NCBI GenBank assembly: GCA_003141795.1
Contig: PLNO01000076.1
Location: 758 to 34,085, forward strand
From: Spirochaetaceae bacterium
Lineage (GTDB): Bacteria > Spirochaetota > Spirochaetia > SZUA-6 > Fen-1364
DNA length: 33,328 bases
Direction: 5' to 3'
Shown one piece after another: positions 24,011 to 31,670 of this stretch. Every line of letters starts with the position of its first letter. Position 1 is the first letter of the stretch. Both the position numbers and the translations under genes were made by a program. The notes beneath the pieces were generated by a model. That model saw nothing but the letters and a program-made list of their open reading frames with translations. It was not told the origin of the DNA and did no database searches.

Positions 24011-25567
24011 ATGAAGTCATTATTTCATATAGTGTGTCCCGCCCTGCTGTTCTTCGCGTTTTCGGCCCGTGCCTCCGCCGCGCCTCCCGCGACAGAGACC
24101 GACTTTCCTCCCTTTCCTGGTTCTGTTCTTCTCTCGGACGAGAAGAATCAGTTTTCCCCCGCCATGACGCGGCTCAACCGCACGTTTTCCACGGAAGCTT
24201 CGGGGGACGAGGTCTTCGAGTTCTACAGGACCCGGCTGGCAACCCCCGCGCAGAAGCCGTACGCGATGGCCGCCACGCTCAAACCAGGGGAAACCTCGGG
24301 GGTCGCCGCCATGACGGGCGCCGTCTACGGGAAAAGCTTCCTGAGCACCGCACCGGAGGAGATCAAGCGCGCGTTTTCAAAACGCAGGAAAGCAGCCGGT
24401 ACCGACTGGGTTCAGGGGGCCAGTTTCCTCTGGAGCTCGAAGGACGCCGGCGGTGTGGCGCGCTCGTTCTCCCTGGACATCAGGGACCAGAGCATCACCG
24501 ACGACGACCCTCCTCGCTACGAACAGAAGACCCAGATCACCCTGAATGTCACGATCACCGCTGCAACGGCTGCCGGGACGGGCTCCATTGCCGGCCTGAA
24601 GCAGCTGGGGCAGAAGTCCCAGGATCAGATGGATGCCACGCAGAAAGCGGTCGACGAGACTTTTGCCCGAGACCTCTTCGAGCCCGCGAAGTCGGGAACC
24701 CCCCAGCAGGTCCTGGCCGCGCTGAAAGCGGGCGGAAAGATCGAGGAACGGAATCTGGGTGGCGTGACGCCACTCATGACGGCAGCCGCCAACAATCCCG
24801 ACCCGCAGGTGATTTCCGTGCTGCTGAAAGCGGCCGCCGCCGTCAACGGGGTCAGCTCGACCTCCTTCACCCCTCTGATGTACGCCGCGATGGGAAATAC
24901 CGCGGCTGTCGTGACCGCGCTCATCCGGGCCGGGGCGGACGTGAAAGCTCAAACCGTTCCGGGGGCAACGCCCCTGTGGATGGCCGCGGGGAATGCGCAC
25001 CCCGGGGTGATCACCGCGCTCGTGAAAGCCGGGGCTGACGTTCATCTCAGGCTCGCCAGTCTGGCCCAGACCCCGCTCCTGCTCGCCGTGGAATCGAGCA
25101 ACCCCGTAGCAGTTCTCGAGCTTCTGGACAAGGGTGCCGGCACCGATCTCAAGGGCGCCGACGGGGTTCGGTCGCTGGCCAGCGCCGTTACGAAGCGGCC
25201 GAAACTGGACATCATAGCGGCCCTCATCAAAGGCGGCGCGGACGTGAACGGGAAGGACAGCGACACGGGCTCCACCGCGCTCATGCGGGCGGCGAATGCG
25301 GGTGTCGATGATGTTCGGGTCTATCGCATGCTTCTGGATTCAGGAGCACGGGTCAACGATTCAAACACCTACGGGAAGACGGCGCTCATGTTCGCCTCCG
25401 AGAGCTGTCACAACCGCGAAGTGCTCTCAATTCTGCTCACGGCTGGGGCAGACCCCGCGGCGAAGGACGCGTTCGGGAACACCGCCGCTTTCTACGCGCA
25501 GCAAAATCAGAATCTTCAAGGCGCGGGGGCGCAAGACCTCGATACCCCCGGCGCAAACATGCGATAG
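24011..25567 (+). CDS. Exported ankyrin-repeat protein with unique N-terminal domain
   Basis: A 518-residue protein. A signal peptide (cleavage after ASA, residue 23) directs it across the inner membrane. Residues about 25-215 form a domain I do not recognise, beginning FPPFPGSVLL and including DEVFEFYRTRLATPAQ; that opening is reminiscent of small periplasmic domains that precede a conserved F-Y-x-x-x-L helix. From about 220 to 500 there are eight or so ankyrin units with the TPLM-x-AA and VI-x-(V/A)LLKAGAD signatures; the conserved histidine of eukaryotic ankyrins is mostly replaced. It probably acts as a periplasmic or secreted protein-binding scaffold. The start is set by the signal peptide; the frame is open far upstream as the complement of the reductase gene. 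Sister to the larger ankyrin protein at 28737-30854, but with a different N-terminus. Confidence 0.88.
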   Translation: MKSLFHIVCPALLFFAFSARASAAPPATETDFPPFPGSVLLSDEKNQFSPAMTRLNRTFSTEASGDEVFEFYRTRLATPAQKPYAMAATLKPGETSGVAAMTGAVYGKSFLSTAPEEIKRAFSKRRKAAGTDWVQGASFLWSSKDAGGVARSFSLDIRDQSITDDDPPRYEQKTQITLNVTITAATAAGTGSIAGLKQLGQKSQDQMDATQKAVDETFARDLFEPAKSGTPQQVLAALKAGGKIEERNLGGVTPLMTAAANNPDPQVISVLLKAAAAVNGVSSTSFTPLMYAAMGNTAAVVTALIRAGADVKAQTVPGATPLWMAAGNAHPGVITALVKAGADVHLRLASLAQTPLLLAVESSNPVAVLELLDKGAGTDLKGADGVRSLASAVTKRPKLDIIAALIKGGADVNGKDSDTGSTALMRAANAGVDDVRVYRMLLDSGARVNDSNTYGKTALMFASESCHNREVLSILLTAGADPAAKDAFGNTAAFYAQQNQNLQGAGAQDLDTPGANMR

Positions 25568-25598
25568 AAGCGCAGCGGGGAAAGAGAGTGGAGGGTGT

Positions 25599-25703
25599 TC
25601 ATGCGTTCTTGAGAGCGCTTCCTCCCAGATAGGCTTCGCGTGTACGGGGGTTGTCTTCGAGATCGGTAGCGGCGCCTTCCAGCGCGATGCGGCCGGTTTT
25701 CTG
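25599..25703 (-). pseudogene. livF: 3' remnant of a branched-chain amino acid ABC ATPase gene (livF)
   Basis: Thirty-four codons and a TGA (25599-25601) on the minus strand read TGRIALEGAATDL, then NPRTREAYLGG, the typical C-terminus of LivF ATPases. Immediately upstream in frame there is a stop, and nothing of the ATPase core is found on either side. The break is 3 bases from the 9-base duplication of the adjacent MITE-like element. The fragment is a decayed leftover with no function visible. Confidence 0.75.
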
Positions 25704-25715
25704 TCAGGCCCGTCA

Positions 25716-25835
25716 CAGCAATTCTAAGTTTGGCACCGTTATGAAGCAGTTCTCAATATGTCCCCTGAAAAATGGGCGAATTTGTAACACAAGGGGACAT
25801 TGAAAACCCCGGAAGGTCCATATTGAGAACTGCCG
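25716..25835. mobile_element. Second MITE-like element (120 bp), same family as that at 890-1010
   Basis: The left end CAGCAATTCTAAGTTTG matches the outward-read right end of the first element at 16 of 17 positions. Its own right end, read outward, is CGGCAGTTCTCAATATGG. Flanks GGCCCGTCA (25707-25715) and GGCCCGTCG (25836-25844) are a 9-base duplication with one mismatch. Inside, 25746-25760 is a perfect inverted copy of 25819-25833, and GTCCCC (25760-25765) pairs with GGGGAC (25793-25798). No coding capacity. This accounts for most of the 341-base gap between the ankyrin and sterol-desaturase genes; the rest is the livF remnant and a promoter. Confidence 0.75.
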
Positions 25836-25852
25836 GGCCCGTCGGATTGTTT

Positions 25853-25881
25853 TTGACCCTCGAAGGAAAAAACCATATTTT
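25853..25881 (+). promoter_or_regulatory. Promoter of the sterol-desaturase-family gene
   Basis: TTGACC (25853-25858), 17-base spacer, TATTTT (25876-25881), beginning 9 bases after the right duplication of the MITE. The predicted start near 25888 gives a 20-base leader with GAGAGGAG. Confidence 0.6.
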
Positions 25882-25908
25882 AGACAGGTTCGGGAGAGGA
25901 GTGACGGC

Positions 25909-26925
25909 ATGGCAGAAGGCGATTGGGGAGTCCGGGATGCTCGTGGCGAATGGCAGCCTTCGGAGCTGCCGAAACCCAGCCCGCTGTTTCGGCGGCCATG
26001 GCAGCCGCTGGTGATCCTGAAATACCTCTTCGCTCCCGAAGGCTTCTTCAGTCCTTTCAACCTGATCTACGCGGCCCTTGCGGTGGTGAGCTGGCTCTTC
26101 TTCACGCCGAGCCTGGCCCGCACAGCGCATTTCCACGTGGGCTGGATCGCCGAAGTCTACCTGCGCAACGTGGTTCTCGTGACGCTCGTTGCCGGCGGGC
26201 TGCACCTGCGCCTCTATACCACGGAGGGCCAGGGCATGAAGTTCAAGTACAACAACAAGCGGTTGGCCAAGCACGACTCGAAGTTCCTCTTCGGAAGCCA
26301 GGTATGGGACAACGTATTCTGGAACCTCACGAGCGGCTGTCTGATCTGGACGGGATGGGAGGCGGTGACGCTGTGGGCATTCTCCAACCACATCATCCCC
26401 TACGTCGATTTCCGCGTGCACCCCGTCTACTTCATCCTCATCATGATCGCAGTCCCGTTCCTCAGGGTGTTCCACTTCTATTTCATTCACCGCCTGATCC
26501 ACTGGGCGCCGCTGTACAAGGCCTCCCACTACCTCCACCACAAGAACATCAACATCGGGCCATGGACCGGCCTGAGCATGCACCCCCTCGAGCACCTGCT
26601 GTACTTCAGCGGCGTTCTCTTCCACTGGATCATTCCGTCCCATCCCGTTCACGCGATCTTCCACCTCATCCACGCCGGGGTGAGCCCCGCCCTGGGGCAT
26701 GCAGGCTTTCACAAGCTTGTCACCAAAGAAGAGCACGGACTGATGAACGACAACTTCTTCCACTACCTCCATCACCGGTATTTTACGGTGAACTTCGGCT
26801 CCGAGGCGGTGCCGCTGGACAAGTGGTTCGGAAGCTTTCACGATGGGTCCGCCGAGGCTCATGCGGCCATGATGGCGCGGAGGAAGAAGGCCCGGGCCGC
26901 GACGGAGTCACAGCCCGGCAAGTGA
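25909..26925 (+). CDS. Sterol desaturase / fatty acid hydroxylase family membrane enzyme
   Basis: A 338-residue membrane di-iron oxygenase-type protein with hydrophobic segments near residues 45-65, 75-100, 150-185 and 225-255. The three histidine motifs of PF04116 are present: H189-x4-H194-R (HFYFIHR), H207-x2-HH (HYLHHKN) and H285-x2-HH (HYLHHRYF). Family members hydroxylate or desaturate sterols, fatty acids, sphingoid bases or alkylglycerols using O2. The length and long N-terminal cytosolic part are typical of the bacterial branch; the substrate is unknown. AGGAG precedes the ATG by 9 bases. It ends 17 bases from a convergent TspO-like gene. Confidence 0.9.
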   Translation: MAEGDWGVRDARGEWQPSELPKPSPLFRRPWQPLVILKYLFAPEGFFSPFNLIYAALAVVSWLFFTPSLARTAHFHVGWIAEVYLRNVVLVTLVAGGLHLRLYTTEGQGMKFKYNNKRLAKHDSKFLFGSQVWDNVFWNLTSGCLIWTGWEAVTLWAFSNHIIPYVDFRVHPVYFILIMIAVPFLRVFHFYFIHRLIHWAPLYKASHYLHHKNINIGPWTGLSMHPLEHLLYFSGVLFHWIIPSHPVHAIFHLIHAGVSPALGHAGFHKLVTKEEHGLMNDNFFHYLHHRYFTVNFGSEAVPLDKWFGSFHDGSAEAHAAMMARRKKARAATESQPGK

Positions 26926-26942
26926 TTATTGCAGGCGGCGCT

Positions 26943-27737
26943 CTAGCGGTATACCTTGCCGCGAATGATCTGAACGACGATGCCGAGGGATAACAGGCAG
27001 AGCCCTGTGATACAGGTGATAATCACCCCCCGGGTCGACCCGCCGTCCATCGCGCTGCGCTTGAGGAATATTCCCAGGACCGCCCAGTCGATCACGAGCG
27101 CGTAGAAGATATCCCGCCGGGAGAAGAGCACGAACAGCCCGAGGAGAATCCCGACGGAGATCATGATGATCGCCCAGAGCTGCTGGCTCATCCCCCACTG
27201 GTTCCACCGATAATGCACGAGAAGCGCGCTGACGTTGGCGATGGTGGCGATGGTGATCCAGCCCAGGTAGATGCTCATCGGCAGGTGGACCAGGAACTTC
27301 TCAGCGCCCCGCGCGCTGGACCGTCCGATGTTGAGACTGCCATACATGAACATCAGGGACACGAGCAGGATCAGCATGCAGACCAGGGACAGGGGAAGCA
27401 CGCGGTACTGCCAGGAGAAGATCCAGCCGACGTTCGCCATGCAGCTGACAACGAAGAGGATGCCGATCTTCTCCACGAAGCTGCTGCTCGGTTCCGACTT
27501 CCTGAGGGAGAAGACGATCCCATAGACGACGAAGATTCCCAGCAGCAGGTAGATGACCCCCCAGATGGCGAAGGTCAGTCCCGCGGGAACGAACAGGTTG
27601 GGATACAGATCGGAGAGCTGCCCGGTTGTCATTCCGCCGAGGGGGATCGTGGTAGCCAGGGCGTTGACCGCAACGACGACCACGAAGGCGATGAAATTGG
27701 CGATGGCGAGGGGAGGACGCGATTGACTGTTGATCAT
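26943..27737 (-). CDS. TspO/MBR-like tryptophan-rich sensory protein, long form
   Basis: A 264-residue polytopic membrane protein with eight or so hydrophobic segments. It carries the extended-family motif NALATTIPLGGMTTGQLSDLYPN, then FVPAGLTFAIWGVIYLLL, and scattered tryptophans (WIFSWQYR, YRWNQWG). That is the pattern of long TspO-related 'tryptophan-rich sensory' proteins; classical TspO is about 160 residues and binds tetrapyrroles and sterols. Ligand binding here is inferred. The ATG at 27737 follows AGGAGGT; a GTG two codons upstream is less likely. It has its own promoter and is convergent with the sterol-desaturase-family gene, which could be a metabolic hint. Confidence 0.75.
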   Translation of the reverse strand: MINSQSRPPLAIANFIAFVVVVAVNALATTIPLGGMTTGQLSDLYPNLFVPAGLTFAIWGVIYLLLGIFVVYGIVFSLRKSEPSSSFVEKIGILFVVSCMANVGWIFSWQYRVLPLSLVCMLILLVSLMFMYGSLNIGRSSARGAEKFLVHLPMSIYLGWITIATIANVSALLVHYRWNQWGMSQQLWAIIMISVGILLGLFVLFSRRDIFYALVIDWAVLGIFLKRSAMDGGSTRGVIITCITGLCLLSLGIVVQIIRGKVYR

Positions 27738-27755
27738 GAGCACCTCCTGCTCCCC

Positions 27756-27784
27756 AGCGTAGGGCCGTACGTCCGGGCGGTCAA
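27756..27784 (-). promoter_or_regulatory. Promoter of the TspO-like gene
   Basis: On the minus strand TTGACC (27779-27784), 17-base spacer, TACGCT (27756-27761). Predicted start near 27749, leader about 12 bases with AGGAGGT. Confidence 0.55.
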
Positions 27785-27822
27785 GGGCAAGGATTGCTCA
27801 GGACAGCGCGAACGTCAGAGGT

Positions 27823-28722
27823 TCAACGAGCGGTCTGCAGCGCTACACTTGCCGCGGCGCCGGTGGTGTCACCTTCCAGCTGCGCCAGGTCCAGGAGGAA
27901 GTACTCCTTCGAGCCGAGCACGTCGCCGAAGCAATCGAAAACATCGCCTGAGAGGGAGTGCTCGGGAGCGGGCCCGCCGGGCTTCGAAGCAATTGCCATG
28001 CCGCTGTTGATCAGCTTGCCCTCTTCATCCCTGGCCACGGTCGGATGGAGAAGATTCATCGTCTCGATCACGACCCCTTTGTAGAGGTTTTCATGAACGT
28101 AGTGGATCGTGCCGTCTTCATCCACCGCCAGCACGACCCCCGCGTGCGTCCTCGGGCTATGGATCCTGTCCCCGTTCCCCTTCACGTCCCAGGTGTTGTC
28201 CCAGATGATCACGTCCCCCGGGCGCGGGTACTTGTCGGTGTGCAGCGCGTTGCGCTCCTTCAAGGTCATGTAGAGCCGGTTCACCCCGTTTCCCGAATAG
28301 ATGTCGAAATCCTTGGACACGTCCATCGAGACCCCGTAGAAGATGGCGCTCACCGTACCGATGCAGTCGAGGGTGAAGCCCTTGCCGTTGACCGTGACCT
28401 TTGCGTCCGGCTTCTGCCCTATAAGTGTCTTTGCCGAGGCAATGACGGCAAGCTCGTCGTGTGTCGGCGGATCCTGCAGCTCCGCCGGATCCCGGTAGAT
28501 GCCCAACGCTTCCGCCGAAACGAGGGACGAATGGGGAGGCGTCTGGGCGGAGGTGTCTGTCGCCGCTGCCTGCGCGGCCGCGGACTGGCTTGTCGTGTCG
28601 CCGTGCTGCGCGGGCTGGGTGGCCTGCTGCGCAGGCTCGGAGCTCGCGGTCATGGGAGGAGCGGAGGCGCAGCCCGCCAGGAGAACAGCGGCGATCACAA
28701 GCAGGTATCCGACTTTGCTCAT
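27823..28722 (-). CDS. Lipoprotein with NlpC/P60-like cysteine peptidase domain
   Basis: A 299-residue lipoprotein: lipobox LAGC with lipidated Cys18, then a 45-residue Gln/Ala/Thr-rich linker, then a papain-like domain (about 85-240). The presumed nucleophile is Cys120 in FTLDCIGTVSAIFYG; the PRPGDVIIWDN strand and His193 in THAGVVLAVDEDG follow as in NlpC/P60 and CHAP folds. His210 (YVHEN) is a candidate third polar residue. The family cleaves peptidoglycan stem peptides or amide bonds. AAGGAGA precedes the ATG. It starts 14 bases after the ankyrin gene stop, so the two are co-transcribed. The catalytic assignment rests on motif order only. Confidence 0.7.
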   Translation of the reverse strand: MSKVGYLLVIAAVLLAGCASAPPMTASSEPAQQATQPAQHGDTTSQSAAAQAAATDTSAQTPPHSSLVSAEALGIYRDPAELQDPPTHDELAVIASAKTLIGQKPDAKVTVNGKGFTLDCIGTVSAIFYGVSMDVSKDFDIYSGNGVNRLYMTLKERNALHTDKYPRPGDVIIWDNTWDVKGNGDRIHSPRTHAGVVLAVDEDGTIHYVHENLYKGVVIETMNLLHPTVARDEEGKLINSGMAIASKPGGPAPEHSLSGDVFDCFGDVLGSKEYFLLDLAQLEGDTTGAAASVALQTAR

Positions 28723-28736
28723 ACAGTCTCCTTCTC

Positions 28737-30854
28737 TCAGTTTGCCGATGGGGCCGCGGGTGCGGGGGCTGCCGATGTTGACGAGGCGGCAGGGGCTGAT
28801 GGGGCCGTTGCTGCCGGGGGTGCGGGGACCGTCGCAGGTGTGGTCGTGGCTGGCGGCGGCGTCCGCGCCTTGTCCAGCGCCTTCAGCGCTGCGGTCCCCT
28901 TGAGCTTGAGATTGTCCGCAGCGTGGTCGAAGGCGGTCATTCCGTCGTCGGAGGCGAGCAGCCCGTCAGCGCCTGCCTTCAGCAGTGCCATGATCACGTC
29001 GGGATTCTTCGTATCGTGTGCAGCCAGCATGAGAGCCGTGCGGCCATCCGAGGTGAGGTCGTTGAGGTTCGCGCCGGCCTTTACCAATGCCGCAATGACC
29101 TTGGGGTCAACGTTGCGCTCCGCGGCAACCATGAGCGGCGTGAATCCAGCCTCGTTGCGGCCGTTGACGTCCGCGCCGCCGGTCACGGCGTTCTGCACGT
29201 CCGCGGCCGTACAGGTACGCACGAGCTGAAAGATATTCTGGCTGCGCTCCAGCGCCTTGAGCGCGGGAGTCCCCTTGAGCTTTCCGTTGCCCGCGGCCAG
29301 CTCAAAGGCCGTCTTTCCGTCGCTCGATACGACCTGGCCGTTCGCCCCTCCCTTGAGCAGGGCCATGACAACGTCGGGGCTCTGATTCGCCCGCGCTGCC
29401 AGCATCAGCGGGGTCCAACCTCCGGGGCCATGGCTGTCGACGACGGCACCCGCCTCGAGCAACACCATGATGACTCTGGGGTCCTGGTTCCGCTCCGCCG
29501 CGCACATCAGCGGCGTCCACTGGCTTTCATCCCGGTCTTCGGCTTTCGCGCCGTTCCCCAGGGCAGCCGTCACGAACTCCGGGGGTGCCGTGCGTACGAG
29601 CTCGAAGAGATTCTGCGCTTTCTGCAGAGCCACGTACGCCGCCGACTTCCTCAGAGCTTCGTTTCCCGCGGCGTAGTCAAAGGCGGTCCTGCCGTCGCGT
29701 GACTTCATCTGGCCGCTCGCGCCCGACGCCAGCAGGGAAGCGACGACGTCCGGGCTTTTGCTCTTCCGCGCGGCCAGCATCAGCGAAGTCCGCCCGGTCG
29801 GGTCTTTGTCGTCGACCTTGGCTCCGGCTTTCAGCAGAGCGGAAATGACATCGGCGCTCGGATTCCGCTCAGCCGCATACATCAACGCCGTCCAACCGCC
29901 TTCGTCTTTGTCCCCGACTTTCGCACCACGGGAAAGAGCGGCCGTCACCTGATCGGGGGTCGCCGAGCGGACGAATTGAAAGAACGCCTGCGCCTTCTGC
30001 AAGGTTACCAACGCCTCAGTCCCCTTCACGCTCGCGTTTCCCACGGCGTAGTCATACGCCGTGTAGCCGTCATTCGTCGTGACAGCACCATTCGCACCGG
30101 ACTTCAGCAGGGTCATGATGAGCTGGGGGCTGCGGGTCCGTGCCGCGGCCCACATCAAGGCCGTTCTGCCGTCCTTGTCACGATCGTCGATCTTTGCTCC
30201 GGCGGAGAGGAGCACTGCAACGAGCTCTGCCTTTCCTGGATTCTCGCATGCATACATAAGCGGCGTCCGCTTCGCCCTGTCCTTGTCGTTGACCCCTGCG
30301 CCGGCCGCCAGAAGAGCGCTGATGACGGTCTTGCTTGGGTTGTACCGTACCGCTTTGATTACGGGCGTCATGCCGTAATCGTCCCTCTCGTCCAGTCTGG
30401 CCCCGGCCTCCAGCAACGCTGCGATGACCCTGGGGTTGTTGTTTTCCCTTGCCGCCCAGATCAGGGCCGTCTCCCCGTCCTGGTCCTTGTCGGTGATCTT
30501 CGCCCCCGCTGCCAGCAGCGCGGCAATCACTTCGGGGTTCGGATTGAGGTCCGCCGCGTACATCAAGGCGGTGACACCGTCCTTGTTGCGCGTGCCGAGC
30601 TTCGCCCCGCCTTGCAGCAGCGCTGGTATCACCTCGGGATTCGGGTTGCACGCCGCGGCGAACATCAGCGGTGTCCCGCCGTCCCTGTCGCACCTGTTCA
30701 GGTCAACGCCCTGAGCGACTGCGGCGGTGATCTCCTCAGGTGTCGCCGTGCGGACGACCTTCAGGAAGTCCTTCGAGTCCTGGGCGAAAACTTCACCGGC
30801 AAGCAGAAAGAAAACGACCAGGGACGTGACGGAGAGGGCACCCGCTTTATGCAT
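28737..30854 (-). CDS. Large exported ankyrin protein built of about 123-residue supermodules
   Basis: A 705-residue protein: a signal peptide (cleavage after VFA, residue 24), about 630 residues of ankyrin repeats, and a 45-residue Ala/Pro/Thr tail. Four blocks each begin with a helix-like F-x-x-VRT-A-(T/P) segment, at about 29, 292, 415 and 539. The last three blocks are near-identical in plan (about 123 residues, with a recurring DGxTAFDYAAGN unit before the next helix). The first block has extra ankyrin units, about eight. Units carry TPLM-x-AA and PxVIxALLxAGA. It is likely a periplasmic or surface protein-binding solenoid. It is first gene of an operon with the NlpC/P60 lipoprotein. TACAAT ends 6 bases before the ATG and there is no Shine-Dalgarno, so translation may be leaderless. 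Confidence 0.88.
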   Translation of the reverse strand: MHKAGALSVTSLVVFFLLAGEVFAQDSKDFLKVVRTATPEEITAAVAQGVDLNRCDRDGGTPLMFAAACNPNPEVIPALLQGGAKLGTRNKDGVTALMYAADLNPNPEVIAALLAAGAKITDKDQDGETALIWAARENNNPRVIAALLEAGARLDERDDYGMTPVIKAVRYNPSKTVISALLAAGAGVNDKDRAKRTPLMYACENPGKAELVAVLLSAGAKIDDRDKDGRTALMWAAARTRSPQLIMTLLKSGANGAVTTNDGYTAYDYAVGNASVKGTEALVTLQKAQAFFQFVRSATPDQVTAALSRGAKVGDKDEGGWTALMYAAERNPSADVISALLKAGAKVDDKDPTGRTSLMLAARKSKSPDVVASLLASGASGQMKSRDGRTAFDYAAGNEALRKSAAYVALQKAQNLFELVRTAPPEFVTAALGNGAKAEDRDESQWTPLMCAAERNQDPRVIMVLLEAGAVVDSHGPGGWTPLMLAARANQSPDVVMALLKGGANGQVVSSDGKTAFELAAGNGKLKGTPALKALERSQNIFQLVRTCTAADVQNAVTGGADVNGRNEAGFTPLMVAAERNVDPKVIAALVKAGANLNDLTSDGRTALMLAAHDTKNPDVIMALLKAGADGLLASDDGMTAFDHAADNLKLKGTAALKALDKARTPPPATTTPATVPAPPAATAPSAPAASSTSAAPAPAAPSAN

Positions 30855-30860
30855 ATCGTA

Positions 30861-30866
30861 ATTGTA
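30861..30866 (-). promoter_or_regulatory. -10 box of the ankyrin/NlpC operon, leaderless geometry
   Basis: TACAAT on the minus strand, six bases before the ATG at 30854. No good -35 is seen at the usual distance. Confidence 0.4.
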
Positions 30867-30958
30867 TCACCGGATGTTATGAACGAACACCATGGTGGCG
30901 CCGGGGCGGCGACGGGCGCGGGTGGCCGCGTCCGCACTTCATCCCCGCCCTGCGCTCC

Positions 30959-30986
30959 TTCACGATCGGCTCAAACCGAGTATACT
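30959..30986 (+). promoter_or_regulatory. Putative promoter of the flavodoxin-like reductase gene
   Basis: TTCACG (30959-30964), 16-base spacer, TATACT (30981-30986). The leader of about 15 bases includes AAAGGGAG before the ATG at 31008. Confidence 0.45.
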
Positions 30987-31007
30987 GCCAGATAAAGGGA
31001 GACATGC

Positions 31008-31595
31008 ATGAAGGTCCTCGGCATCAACGGCAGCCCGCGCAAGGGCGGCAATACGGAAGCCATCCTCGAGATGGTGTTCGCACCCCTGAAAGAGGCGGGA
31101 ATCGAGACGGAGATCGTCAGGATCGGCGGACACGCCATTCACGGCTGCAACGGTTGTCGGAGCTGCTTCAAGAACAAGAACGGCCGCTGCGTCATCGAAA
31201 CGGACATGCTCAATGAGGTCATCGCGACGTTCGGCTCCATCGACGGGATCGTGCTGGGATCCCCGACCTACTTCGCCGATGTGACCCCCGACATGAAGGC
31301 GTTTATGGACCGGGCCGGCATGGTGGCAAACGCAAACGGCGCTCCGCTGCGGCACAAGGCAGGAGCAGCCATCACGGCAGTCCGTCGCGGCGGGGCCATT
31401 CACTGCCTCGATACCATGAACCACTGGCTGCACTACATGCAGACCTTCATGGTGGGCTCCACGTACTGGAACATGGTCTACGGCCGGGAGATCGGCGAGG
31501 TGGCGCAAGACGCCGAGGGCGTGAAGACGATGCAGAATCTGGGCGCGAACATGGCGCACCTCCTCGGGCTGATGAAGAAGGCGACGGTCGGCTAA
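31008..31595 (+). CDS. NAD(P)H-dependent FMN reductase / flavodoxin-family (iron-sulfur flavoprotein-like)
   Basis: A 195-residue flavodoxin-fold protein. The phosphate loop GINGSPRKGGNTE (5-17) binds FMN; GSPTYFADVTPDMKAFMDR is the second flavin loop. Cysteines 47, 50, 53 and 61 (GCNGCRSC then RC) resemble the compact cluster motif of iron-sulfur flavoproteins, so a 4Fe-4S centre is possible but not certain. These enzymes reduce quinones, azo compounds or O2-derived species. The ATG follows AAAGGGAG. No co-transcribed neighbours are evident; 31596-31670 after it holds no ORF and no terminator that I can see. Confidence 0.87.
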   Translation: MKVLGINGSPRKGGNTEAILEMVFAPLKEAGIETEIVRIGGHAIHGCNGCRSCFKNKNGRCVIETDMLNEVIATFGSIDGIVLGSPTYFADVTPDMKAFMDRAGMVANANGAPLRHKAGAAITAVRRGGAIHCLDTMNHWLHYMQTFMVGSTYWNMVYGREIGEVAQDAEGVKTMQNLGANMAHLLGLMKKATVG

Positions 31596-31670
31596 AGCGC
31601 GGCCGTGAGGAGCGGCTTCTGTCGGCTGGCGCTGGTCGAATGACCGAGGAGGGCTGAAACGGGGCGTGGC

